A DNA stretch of 64,000 bases. Origin: DATDIC01 sp963777625. Lineage in GTDB: Bacteria; Pseudomonadota; Alphaproteobacteria; Acetobacterales; Acetobacteraceae. The stretch lies in NCBI GenBank assembly GCA_963777625.1, contig CAVZRO010000003.1, positions 1 through 64,000 on the forward strand. Direction: 5' to 3'. Shown here piece by piece: positions 54,594-62,581 of the stretch (the stretch's first letter is position 1; the number at the start of each line of letters is the position of its first letter). Made by a program: the position numbers and the translations under genes. Below the pieces are notes generated by a model. The model ran no database searches, was not told the origin of the DNA, and saw nothing but the letters and a program-made list of their open reading frames with translations.

Positions 54594-54807
54594 TCAATCC
54601 TGATCCTCCCCCGTCACCCGCCGCACCAACTCACGCCACAGCCGCTCGGCGGCATCGGCGTTGCGGTGATCCACCGGGCCGACCGGCGCCGGGCGTGTCT
54701 TCGGTGTCGTGACGATCTGGGCCGGTGCAGCCTTGCGTTTGATCTTGTTTGGCGGCTTGGCGTGGACGATGCCCGGACGGCACCGTGACGCGGACCTTCG
54801 CCATCAT
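54594..54807 (-). CDS. possible small basic protein, frame uncertain
   Basis: The reverse strand reads PPNKIKRKAAPAQIVTTPKT, VDHRNADAAERLWRELVRRV and ends GEDQD at 54594. With one base removed from the GGG at 54772-54776 it would start MAKVRVTVPSG near 54807. The 5' part is antisense to the SRAP remnant, so at most the 3' part (54594-54770) is likely real. Confidence 0.35.
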
Positions 54808-55030
54808 CACCACGGCGGCCGGCCCGGACGTGGCGGAGCTGCACAACCGGATGCCGGTGATCCTGGAGCCGGCGGACTGGCCGGCCTGGCTTGGTGAGAT
54901 GGAGGGGATCTCCACGCTGCTGCACTCGTCGGCGGCATCGGCGTTGCGGGTGTGGCCGGTGGCTCGGCGCGTTGGCGACCCGCGGAACAATGGGCCGGAG
55001 CTGATCAAGCGGGTAAAGTTGACGGGGTGA
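54773..55030 (+). pseudogene. C-terminal fragment of a second SRAP-domain gene
   Basis: The frame reads PDGTVTRTFAIITTAAGPDV and then AELHNRMPVILEPADWPAWL, the C-terminal half of the SRAP fold including the active His (LHNRMPVIL). The N-terminal half with the catalytic Cys2 is absent. The text before it is broken by an extra C at 54772-54774. It is a remnant that cannot be active alone. Confidence 0.65.
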
Positions 55031-55049
55031 GCGGGCCACGCAGTCCTGT

Positions 55050-55250
55050 TCAACGCGCTCGGCGGCAATCCGATACGAGCGGCTCGATCCAGACCCAACG
55101 GTGCCCTTCCATCGGGCGAGGCGTGGTTCCCCCCTGGACCAAGTGCCGCTGAACGCCGGTCCAGGCGTCATAGCGTTTGACCTGCTCGTAGGTCCCGGTA
55201 GCCGGCACCGGCTCGCCCTCGGCAGGACCTTTCGCCATGAAGTCCTTCAC
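55050..55250 (-). CDS. small conserved-looking protein
   Basis: A 66-residue protein, MKDFMAKGPAEGEPVPATGT then YEQVKRYDAWTG, RHLVQGGTTPRPMEGHRWVW. The pattern of a Gly/Pro start, TGTYEQV and a C-terminal GHxW resembles short proteins with a zinc-ribbon-like or beta-hairpin plan that are common in alphaproteobacteria. No cysteine cluster is present except one near the end. Function is unknown. Confidence 0.55.
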   Translation of the reverse strand: MKDFMAKGPAEGEPVPATGTYEQVKRYDAWTGVQRHLVQGGTTPRPMEGHRWVWIEPLVSDCRRAR

Positions 55251-55324
55251 GGGTTATCTCCGGCTTTAACGATCCATTAACATCTAATTGCAAAACGGCG
55301 TTCATTGCAAGCCCAGACCCACCG

Positions 55325-55525
55325 TCACACGGCCAGCGCGAGCAGCATGGCGAGCGCAAATCCCGCAGTGCAGACGACAATCAGCAGCCAATCGAGTAGC
55401 TGACATCCGAAGACCATAGCGTGGACAGCCAGAACCCCGCCCGCCGCAGTAGACGCAGTAAAGAGTGCGATTTTCAGCCAACCGGGCGTGTTTTGAGACA
55501 GCCTCCTTATGCGTTCGCGGATCAT
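55325..55525 (-). CDS. small two-helix membrane protein
   Basis: A 66-residue protein with two hydrophobic helices (IALFTASTAAGGVLAVHAMV and LLDWLLIVVCTAGFALAMLL) after a basic N terminus MIRERIRRLSQ. It has an inner-membrane hairpin topology. It has no known motif and no close partner. Confidence 0.5.
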   Translation of the reverse strand: MIRERIRRLSQNTPGWLKIALFTASTAAGGVLAVHAMVFGCQLLDWLLIVVCTAGFALAMLLALAV

Positions 55526-55696
55526 ACGCGTCCCCAGCGCCCACCATTACTATTGTGAGGCGCTTGCCGCGCAGCGATGCACGACATCTCGCATCTTGAC
55601 GTGTCGTCGTCAGATATGTCGCGACAACTCGTGGATTGCTACACGGGGCCGCCGCGCCCGAAGGTCTAACCGAGGCTATTTCCGGAAGATATTGCC

Positions 55697-56547
55697 CTAC
55701 CCCCTCCGCTTCCGTGATTGCCGCCCATATGCGAGCAGGCTGAGGAAAGCACCCACACCAAGCAGCGTGGCGGTTCCCGGCTCCGGAACGGCAGTGCCAA
55801 AACCTCCGCTAAAGCCTTTGCTGCCGAAATCGGCGCGGCCGGTGCCACCATTGTAGGCGGTGCAATCGTTGGAGATGGTGTTGGTATCCATCGTCACTGC
55901 ACCGTTCAGCGCGATGGCTCTGCCGCACAGAATGCTGGCCGTCGTATTAAGGGTAATGCTTTCGTCAGCGAGAATATTTCCGGCGAAGACGGTACTGGTC
56001 CCGAGTGTCGCGGAGCTGCCTACCTGCCAGAAGACGCCGTCATTCGGACCGCCGTTGATCACATCTACAGCCGACGCGCTCGCCGTCGTCAGCGAGCTGC
56101 CGATCTGAAAGACGAAGAGCGCGTTGGGGTCGTTCTCGGCATTAAGGGTGAGCGTTCCGGTCAATTGGGCCGTAGAATCAAACTTATAGATCCCTGGCGC
56201 GAGCACGAGTCCGCCGAGATCCTCGCCAGTCAGGTCAACGGTGGGCAACTTGCCCTGCAGAACATCATACGCGCCTAGAGCATCGCTCTGGGCTTGCTGC
56301 GCGACCGCATCGGTCTGATGCACCGTCCCCATAAGGGTAATGCTGCCCAAGCCGGTGATCGACGTGCCGGGATAGACACCCAGATCTCCTTGGATGGTGG
56401 TCGAGCCGGTATTGGTCACCTCTGAGGCGCCAAGCACCGCGAAACTTTGCGCCGAGCCAAGAAATGGGGTTGCCGATGCCGGAGAGGAACCGCAGGCGAG
56501 GGCAGCGGTAACAGCGGTATTGCAAACGTCAATTTCTGGGCGTGCAT
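55697..56547 (-). CDS. ice-binding-like (DUF3494) protein with PEP-CTERM tail, frameshifted in the leader
   Basis: The DUF3494 beta-solenoid is clear: FAVLGASEVTNTGSTTIQGD, GVYPGTSITG, LAPGIYKFDSTAQLTGTLTL and NGGPNDGVFWQVGSSATLGT. The C terminus AVPEPGTATLLGVGAFLSLL followed by RKRR is a PEP-CTERM sorting signal. Family members bind ice, or act as surface adhesins. A leader MHAQKLTFAIP with GGAGG nine bases upstream starts at 56547 but is in another frame; one base is missing near 56515. As written, translation could only start inside the domain (GTG 56437) without a signal. Confidence 0.75.
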
Positions 56548-56798
56548 CGTGTTTTCCTCCGACTACCGCCGCAATCCAACATTCCCGAGATGGGATGATC
56601 GGACAGATTTCGACAGTTGCATCTACCCCGGCCAGAGTTCAAGCTTGCATTACTTACAGACGTCCGATCCATGACAATCTTTATAAGGAACCAAATCCGT
56701 TGGCGGGCACAGCCCTCTTCCCCACGGGCGGCTGTTGGCCAGCGTTCCGGGCTGTCCCCGAGTGCCCCTACCGTGGTCAGTTTGTGGAAATCTTCCGG

Positions 56799-57035
56799 CT
56801 ACCCCCACGAAATCCGCAGAAAACCGTCACCGTCGGCGGACACCCCATCCGCCATTTCAGTACCGAGTTCGATAGCTTGGACCGCATCGGTGCGAACACG
56901 CGTGAGGTTATCAATATACTATTTCCACGCAGCAACGGCCTGGTTCTTCAATGCTATTTTTCGCCGTCGCTGGGTCTCCCGATCCGCAGTTCTGGCGGCG
57001 GATTCCAATGATCGGAGTGCACCGCGCCATCCCAC
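56799..57035 (-). pseudogene. small hypothetical gene with an in-frame TAG
   Basis: From GTG 57035, with AGGAGG seven bases upstream, the frame reads MGWRGALRSLESAARTADRE, TQRRRKIALKNQAVAAWK, then TAG at 56919-56921. It goes on YIDNLTRVRTDAVQAIELGT and EMADGVSADGDGFLRISWG to a stop at 56799. Both sides look protein-like and are in one frame. It is either a nonsense mutation or a base error. The helical, basic first half resembles small island proteins with the pattern AARxAERxxRK. Confidence 0.5.
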
Positions 57036-57109
57036 GATTGAGCCTCCTGATTGTAGATGGTAGCGCTATTAGCACGCATAAAAGATAGATTGTAGCTTGA
57101 GGGAGGGCG

Positions 57110-57688
57110 GTGGATATGAACTGGCTCATTCGCAAGAAGGCTAAGTTGTCATCGGAGCCGGAAGAAAAGGTTGGTCCAAATCGCATTCCGACAGTGAAAT
57201 TTGATGCTTCGCGGGTAACCGAAGACGTAAAGTCAGAAATCAGAGAAAGCATTGCACAAATCGAAGAAATCGGTGCAGGCCACCATAATCAAATCTATGA
57301 CGCAGCCCTGCCCTCAGTTTCGGCAGGCGGAGATTTGCACGTCCTTTATGAGGCTCTGATGCGAATTGGTGCCGATGGCGTTACAAGACGGAAAGCAGAA
57401 GAGATTGCCCGCCATATAAACAATAGAGCCACATCACTCATGAACAGGAAGCGCCAAAAGTCATTTGGTATAGAGGACGCTGTGTGGCTGTATTCTGGCG
57501 CCCCCTGCATGACGAACACCCATAAGCCAACAGCCGAAGAAATCCGCCAAGATGCCGCCCATAAGCTGGCCAACGGGACCAACTTCAAAGTCATCAAGGG
57601 AATGTTTCTGGACGGCAAATGGACCTGGCCGGGGCAGGAAAATGGTTGCCGTTGCGTCTCAAAGTATGTGGTTATTGGATTTGATTGA
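57110..57688 (+). CDS. phage minor-head-like (Mu gpF/SPP1 gp7-type) protein
   Basis: A 192-residue protein of lower GC content than the chromosome core. The C-terminal half (HKPTAEEIRQDAAHKLANGT, then GMFLDGKWTWPGQENGCRCV) carries the W-PGQ-x-x-CRC pattern of phage minor head morphogenesis proteins, where CxC coordinates or stabilises the fold. The usual N-terminal several hundred residues are missing, and no portal or protease gene is nearby. A GGGAGGG site precedes the start. It may have been co-opted for another role, for example as a toxin-like domain. Confidence 0.5.
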   Translation: MDMNWLIRKKAKLSSEPEEKVGPNRIPTVKFDASRVTEDVKSEIRESIAQIEEIGAGHHNQIYDAALPSVSAGGDLHVLYEALMRIGADGVTRRKAEEIARHINNRATSLMNRKRQKSFGIEDAVWLYSGAPCMTNTHKPTAEEIRQDAAHKLANGTNFKVIKGMFLDGKWTWPGQENGCRCVSKYVVIGFD

Positions 57689-57742
57689 GCGATAGATGGC
57701 GAATGAGCCATCCATAGGGAAACAGTCGAATGGAACGCTTAG

Positions 57743-58957
57743 ATGACCAACACTAAAGCACTTTTGGTCGGAACAATTACGTCACTGTTGGCTTCCGTAG
57801 CGTTCGGCGGGCAACAAGCTAACGCTGGGTCCGCCCCGCTAGCTGTGGCGATAACGCTGGCGCCCACCTTGAATGACGGGAAGATTGAAGGGAACACCAA
57901 TCTCCCGGATGGAACCCAGATGCAGGCATCCCTTCAGCCACCTCTTGCGACGTGTCGCCCGAACTGTGGGTACGCATGGGAGGGAAATCTCACCATGACT
58001 AAGGGGCGCTTTGCAATTGGACCGCTAAATCTAGCTCGTGGTGTCTACACGTTGGAAATAACAACGCCGATAGCCGAATTAGAGCCGGCGACTGTTAGAG
58101 CGATAATTGGCCCACACGGCGAAAACCTCATGGGGCCTTATGTGAAGGCCGAGCTGGTTCCTGGCGGTGGACCGACGATCGAGATGACTGCAAACGTCAC
58201 GATTAGCGGTTCGCACAACGTCCAAAATCCAGCACCGGCACAGGTCGATGAAGAATGGCGGGCCCGGCCAGGTGAGGTATATCTACCATCAACGTACTGC
58301 AACTGGAATCGCACCGGGTTACCAGCAGCACAGCAAAAAATCTGCTTGGATTACGATAGAAAGAATTTGCCGAAAGTATATCGACCAAAACCTGGAGAAG
58401 TGCTCACAACGTTAATTCCGAGTTGCCAGATAGGCGGTGCTATAAGCTGTAACGACGACTTATTCCAGAAAGTTTGGTTGCGGATCGAAGCGGACAATGG
58501 TGAAGTTACCAAAATTGATATGAACTCTGTCGCCGGTACAAACGTTGGGGGTGCAGTTGCGACTATTTACACATACGTCCCAAACACCATGTTTGATCCG
58601 AGCAAACTGAGGAATTTGGTCTTCGACTGTGCGGGCCACTATGAGGATGTGACCAACATGCCGTCCGCACTACTCGACGCGCCGCCCCGTTCTGTGGTAG
58701 GAAGAATTTCCGCTCTCGCCTGTTCTGGTGCCAAAGATACTAGGCTCGAAGATGCCAACAAGGATGACGGACGCGGTCGAACGCCGGCAGAATATTGCGT
58801 TGGCTTTTCGCCTGACGCGTGCGGCAGGATTAGAAAAGTAGTCGAAGCCAAAATACAGCCCGCCTTTTGCAAGCCTGGTTTTGGCCTCGTCGGTAGCGGT
58901 CTAACGGCGGAACAGCTACGGATATGTTATGTGATGACATCGCCCACTTCTCGTTGA
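57743..58957 (+). CDS. secreted hypothetical protein
   Basis: A 404-residue protein with a signal peptide (KALLVGTITSLLASVAFGGQ...ANA). The mature part has beta-rich text (KGRFAIGPLNLARGVYTLEI), a Cys-rich centre (CNWNRTGLPAAQQKICLDYD, CQIGGAISCNDDLF) and in total about ten cysteines, so it is probably disulfide-bonded in the periplasm. The AT-richer codon use sets it apart from the core genome, as with its upstream neighbour. No family is recognised. Confidence 0.7.
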   Translation: MTNTKALLVGTITSLLASVAFGGQQANAGSAPLAVAITLAPTLNDGKIEGNTNLPDGTQMQASLQPPLATCRPNCGYAWEGNLTMTKGRFAIGPLNLARGVYTLEITTPIAELEPATVRAIIGPHGENLMGPYVKAELVPGGGPTIEMTANVTISGSHNVQNPAPAQVDEEWRARPGEVYLPSTYCNWNRTGLPAAQQKICLDYDRKNLPKVYRPKPGEVLTTLIPSCQIGGAISCNDDLFQKVWLRIEADNGEVTKIDMNSVAGTNVGGAVATIYTYVPNTMFDPSKLRNLVFDCAGHYEDVTNMPSALLDAPPRSVVGRISALACSGAKDTRLEDANKDDGRGRTPAEYCVGFSPDACGRIRKVVEAKIQPAFCKPGFGLVGSGLTAEQLRICYVMTSPTSR

Positions 58958-59177
58958 GCATGTCTGGACAGCACAGGTGGTCAACCTATTCGGATGTCCC
59001 TTTTTGCGCGCCTCTTTCCCGGCTGCGTCCGGACATCGGAGGGATGCGAAATCATAGGGCTATAGCGTAGACATAGTGCTCATCATCGCCGGTCGTGGCC
59101 CGCCGGATAGAATGACGGCTGGGCGATCAGCAAGCAAGGGGCCTGAATTGGGTATAGCTACATCTCGAGAGCGGCGA

Positions 59178-59275
59178 TCAGTAAACCGCCGACAGTGGCG
59201 CGGATTTCACCGGGGGAGCTGAAGAAACCGAGGCTGCGAGGTCGCGCAGATACTCGTCCCGCACTCCCTCATGCA
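59178..59275 (-). pseudogene. duplicated 3' fragment of the decarboxylase gene
   Basis: About 98 bases reading HEGVRDEYLRDLAASVSSAP and VKSAPLSAVY then stop repeat, with divergence, the last 100 bases of the gene that ends at 59277 (HEGVRDEYLRDLAASVSSSA ... LSAVY). The copy directly abuts the original, in the same orientation. It is the scar of a tandem duplication or of recombination between two related genes. Confidence 0.75.
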
Positions 59276-59276
59276 A

Positions 59277-60527
59277 TCAATAAACCGCCGATAGCGGGCC
59301 GGGTTTCGTCGGGGAAGCCGAAGACGACACCGAAGCCGCGAGGTCACGCAAATACTCGTCTCGCACGCCCTCATGCAGCAGCGAGGCCATGATGTGCAAT
59401 CCAGGCGGCTTGCGCACGAGTCCCGGGACCCATCCGCGAGCTTCCATGGCCTGGGCCACCGCCGCCATGTCCATGGTCTCGCCGCCGAACGCCATGATCG
59501 TCAAATCCGGTCGGCCGAAGACGCGCAGACCCGGTATTGTTTCGATACCACTGATATAAGCATCCCGCATGGCGATCAGGCGAGCCGCAATCGCACGATA
59601 CCCGTCGCGTCCAAGATAGTTCAGGACTGCCCAGGCCGCGGCCACGCCGCCCCCTGGCCTGGTACCGACCAGCGTTCCTGTCCGGAAGCGCCCTGATGGC
59701 CAGACATCAAGATCAAAACCGGCGGCCTCGGCGTGGGCACTGTCGCGGAACAGGATGGTCGAGGCGGGTTTCGGGCAGAAGCCGAACTTGTGCAGATCAG
59801 CCGAGAGCGACACGACGCCAGGCAGACCGAAATCGAAGTCCGGAACAGGATGGCCGAGATCGCGCACAAACGGCACCAGATAGCCGCCGACGCAGGCATC
59901 GACATGAAACCAAAGGTCGCGGGCAAGCGCCAGTTCCGCAAGGTCGGCGATCGGATCGATAATCCCATAGGGGAAGCAGGGTGCGGAGCCGACGAGAAGA
60001 ATCGTTTCGCTATCAACGGCAGCAGCCATCGCGGTGGGGTCGGCGCGGAAATCGGCGCCGACCGTAATGCGGCGAACGGTGAGGTCCATCAAATGGGCGG
60101 CCTTATCGAACGCCGGGTGAGCGGTTTCGGGCAGCACCAGGTTGCCGCGGAACGTCGCTTCACCTCGACGGGCGCGGGTAAAATCGCGACACGCCTTCAC
60201 GGCGAGCAGAATGCTTTCGGTGCCGCCCGAGGTCATCGACCCCGTGGCGCCGTCCGGGGCGTGGAAGAGATCGAGTGCCATCTCGATCACCTCCTGCTCC
60301 ATTTGCCCGATGCTTTTGAAGGCGCGCCGAGCCCCGAGCGCATTCTCGGAGAAGAACGCCATGAAGGCGTCCCGGCCGACATCCGCGACCTCAGGCAGCG
60401 AACCGAACACATAGAGCGGCACGCGCCCGTTCCGCCAGTCCGCGTCGGCCTCGCGCATGTGCTCAAGGGCCGCGCTGATGGCCGTTGGTGCCTGACCGTG
60501 GGCCGGAAATGCCGTGCGTTGTTTCAT
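59277..60527 (-). CDS. group II PLP-dependent decarboxylase/lyase (sphingosine-phosphate-lyase or MfnA-like)
   Basis: A 416-residue fold-type I PLP enzyme. GSMTSGGTESILLAVKACRD near residue 96 binds the phosphate, VDACVGGYLVPF carries the Asp-x-x-x-Gly of the cofactor site, and the lysine lies in LSADLHKFGFCPKPAS. This combination matches sphingosine-1-phosphate lyase and tyrosine/aspartate decarboxylase (MfnA) relatives. Substrates could be an acidic or amino-sulfonate amino acid. It is the last gene of the leftward operon, 12 bases after the binding protein gene, with the threonine-synthase-like gene first. The substrate is not proven. Confidence 0.88.
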   Translation of the reverse strand: MKQRTAFPAHGQAPTAISAALEHMREADADWRNGRVPLYVFGSLPEVADVGRDAFMAFFSENALGARRAFKSIGQMEQEVIEMALDLFHAPDGATGSMTSGGTESILLAVKACRDFTRARRGEATFRGNLVLPETAHPAFDKAAHLMDLTVRRITVGADFRADPTAMAAAVDSETILLVGSAPCFPYGIIDPIADLAELALARDLWFHVDACVGGYLVPFVRDLGHPVPDFDFGLPGVVSLSADLHKFGFCPKPASTILFRDSAHAEAAGFDLDVWPSGRFRTGTLVGTRPGGGVAAAWAVLNYLGRDGYRAIAARLIAMRDAYISGIETIPGLRVFGRPDLTIMAFGGETMDMAAVAQAMEARGWVPGLVRKPPGLHIMASLLHEGVRDEYLRDLAASVSSSASPTKPGPLSAVY

Positions 60528-60539
60528 GAGTCGCCCGTT

Positions 60540-61610
60540 CTACTTGCATGCCCCTTTCAACGCGGCATAGATGAATTCGGGGTCGACTGCGGCGGCGATT
60601 TCCGCTGTCGACGGCACCGATGTGACCGCTCCGCTGTCCATCAGGAAGCTAGCGCTTTTCATATAAGCGTCCTGCACGATCTTCGATTGCGCGATGTCGG
60701 TACCCGGCTGACCAAACCACTCCACCTGCTGCTGCAATGTCAGTTCCGGCCACATCTCGGAGCCTTTGACCGCGACGTCGGGAGGTTCGCCCAGCAACGG
60801 CGCGGAATCCGCAAAGTATTTGGCTTTGTCGGGGCCGACCATGGCGTCGCTCGCCTGAGACACGGCGCAGACAATCTTCTGCACCAAAGGCTTGTTTTCG
60901 GTTGCAAGCTTCCGGGATACGACGAGCACATTCATTGACGGATAGCCCAGCTCGGCAATCTTTGCGGCGTCCGTCCATATTTTGGTTCCAGGATGGCTCA
61001 TCAATGGGACCCCGGCGCCAAAATCCACATAGACCGCGTTCAGGTTACCAGTCAGGTAAGCGGCCGCGGCCGCCGAATCGGACGCGAAGGGAACGACACG
61101 CACCTTGTCGATCAGCCCGTTCTGGCGGAGATATCCTTTCAGCTCGTAGTCTTCGGAGGATCCGACCAGATCGCCGATGCTCTGACCAGCCAAATCGCTG
61201 GTTTTCTGGATCCGGTTCGTGTTCACATAAAGGCCGGCGCCGTCGTAGCTTTCGGCGAACACGACAAGGAGCGGCGTGCGGGCCGCGAGTGCGCCAACCA
61301 CGGGCGGATTGCCGACACCCTCCACCGCCTGGAAGGACCCGGCGCGCATCGCCGCCAGCGCTGCCACGCCGCTGTTGATCTGCACAAACTTGATGTGCGC
61401 CGGGATGAGCGCGGACAAGGAACTCTGCGTCCCGATGATCGCGCCGGGGCTGGAGACAGCGCCCTGGAAATATCCCCAGGAAATGGTCGGATCCGGCGAC
61501 GCCTGCTGGGCAGATGCGGCACCGCGAACACCCCAACCACCCATCGCCAACCCGAGCCCGAGAAGCAATCCCAGACGCCGCGAGAGTTTGGTCTTGCGCA
61601 TGTTCGCCAT
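60540..61610 (-). CDS. ABC transporter substrate-binding protein (SsuA/TauA/NrtA-like)
   Basis: A protein of about 356 residues with a signal peptide (LSRRLGLLLGLGLAMGGWGV...ASA). The NMT1/SsuA plan is visible: FVQINSGVAALAAMRAGSFQ, LLVVFAESYDGAGLYVNT, DLAGQSIGDLVGSSEDYEL and LGYPSMNVLVVSRKLA. The family binds sulfonates, taurine, nitrate or thiamine precursors. Start 61610 (MANMRKTK) was chosen because the upstream part lies over the permease end; 61667 is possible. It works with the permease and ATPase upstream in the operon. Confidence 0.88.
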   Translation of the reverse strand: MANMRKTKLSRRLGLLLGLGLAMGGWGVRGAASAQQASPDPTISWGYFQGAVSSPGAIIGTQSSLSALIPAHIKFVQINSGVAALAAMRAGSFQAVEGVGNPPVVGALAARTPLLVVFAESYDGAGLYVNTNRIQKTSDLAGQSIGDLVGSSEDYELKGYLRQNGLIDKVRVVPFASDSAAAAAYLTGNLNAVYVDFGAGVPLMSHPGTKIWTDAAKIAELGYPSMNVLVVSRKLATENKPLVQKIVCAVSQASDAMVGPDKAKYFADSAPLLGEPPDVAVKGSEMWPELTLQQQVEWFGQPGTDIAQSKIVQDAYMKSASFLMDSGAVTSVPSTAEIAAAVDPEFIYAALKGACK

Positions 61611-61666
61611 CCCTTCGTCCACATCCGGAAATGCCGGCTTAAGATCGTTGCGGGTTAGCATAGCCA

Positions 61667-62551
61667 TTATCCCATAGGGGCCACAAGGCGCTGCACGAGC
61701 CGCAACAGCCCGTCGAGAATCAAGGCAACAATAGCGATAAGGACGATGCCAGAGAATATCAGTGGCGTGATCAGATAATTGGACGCCTCCAGTATGACAT
61801 AACCGAGCCCGCTGGTGGCCGCGATCATTTCCACCGCCACGATGCTGGTCCAGGAAATGCCCATGGCCAGCCGCAGCCCAGTTATCACGCCTGGCAGCGC
61901 CGCCCGGATGCGAACGTGAAAAAGCGCGTAGCGCCTGGAGGCGCCGAGCGAGCGCGCCGCCTCGATATATTCCTCGGGCACGGCGTCGAGCGCCGCCACC
62001 ACGGATACCACCATGATCGGTATCACGCCCAGTCCAATCAGAAGTATCTTCGGTAACTCCCCGATGCCGAACCAGACGATCAGAAGTGGAATGAATGCCA
62101 GCGGCGGGAGCGGACGGCCGAGTTCGATCAACGGGTCTATGATGAGTTGGAGCGGCCTGACCGCAGCCATCGCCGCGCCTAGCATCGTTCCAGCGGCAGC
62201 GCCCCAGGCGAATCCGATGAGAATGCGGGTCAGGCTCGCGGCGGTATTGGCGAGCAGCGTGTCCCCGCGGGCAGGATAGGGGCGATCGAGGTAGTGCAGC
62301 AGCATCCGCGCGGTATCGGCCGGCGAAGGGAGCACCACGTTATCGGCGATGATCAGTGCCGCCACCCACCAGATAAAAATGATTCCGGCGACCCCGATCG
62401 ACCCCATGCCGACACGCGACCAATCCAGCGTGACAAACTTGCGCAGGAGCGGGGAATTCCAGATCCCGAATCCCTTTGCGTCCGGGCGCGATGCCGCGAC
62501 CTGGCGTAACGGAGATGCCCGATTGAGACTGCTGCCAGTGGAATCCATCAT
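61667..62551 (-). CDS. ABC transporter permease (SsuC/TauC-like)
   Basis: A 294-residue inner-membrane protein with about six helices (VAGIIFIWWVAALIIADNVV, AAAGTMLGAAMAAVRPLQLI, GVIPIMVVSVVAAL). The EAA loop is EEYIEAARSLGASRRYALFH with VRIRAALPGVITGLRLAMGI, typical of the sulfonate/taurine/nitrate permease group. It pairs with the ATPase that ends 30 bases upstream. Confidence 0.92.
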   Translation of the reverse strand: MMDSTGSSLNRASPLRQVAASRPDAKGFGIWNSPLLRKFVTLDWSRVGMGSIGVAGIIFIWWVAALIIADNVVLPSPADTARMLLHYLDRPYPARGDTLLANTAASLTRILIGFAWGAAAGTMLGAAMAAVRPLQLIIDPLIELGRPLPPLAFIPLLIVWFGIGELPKILLIGLGVIPIMVVSVVAALDAVPEEYIEAARSLGASRRYALFHVRIRAALPGVITGLRLAMGISWTSIVAVEMIAATSGLGYVILEASNYLITPLIFSGIVLIAIVALILDGLLRLVQRLVAPMG

Positions 62552-62581
62552 TGCCCCTGCCTGGATTTCGCGCTCCGCGTG

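Noticed and set aside
56842..56852. Ten-base match (ACCCCATCCG) to the end of tRNA-Ser, considered as a right attachment site
   Set aside because: It is too short to distinguish from chance, and the T-arm part (GTTCGAATCC) is absent.
42026..59200. CRISPR arrays or known defence systems in the island
   Set aside because: No regularly spaced repeats with unique spacers and no recognisable Cas, restriction or abortive-infection domain were seen.
59733..60938. A 401-codon plus-strand frame
   Set aside because: It is antisense to the PLP decarboxylase and binding protein genes, and the translation shows no recognisable fold.
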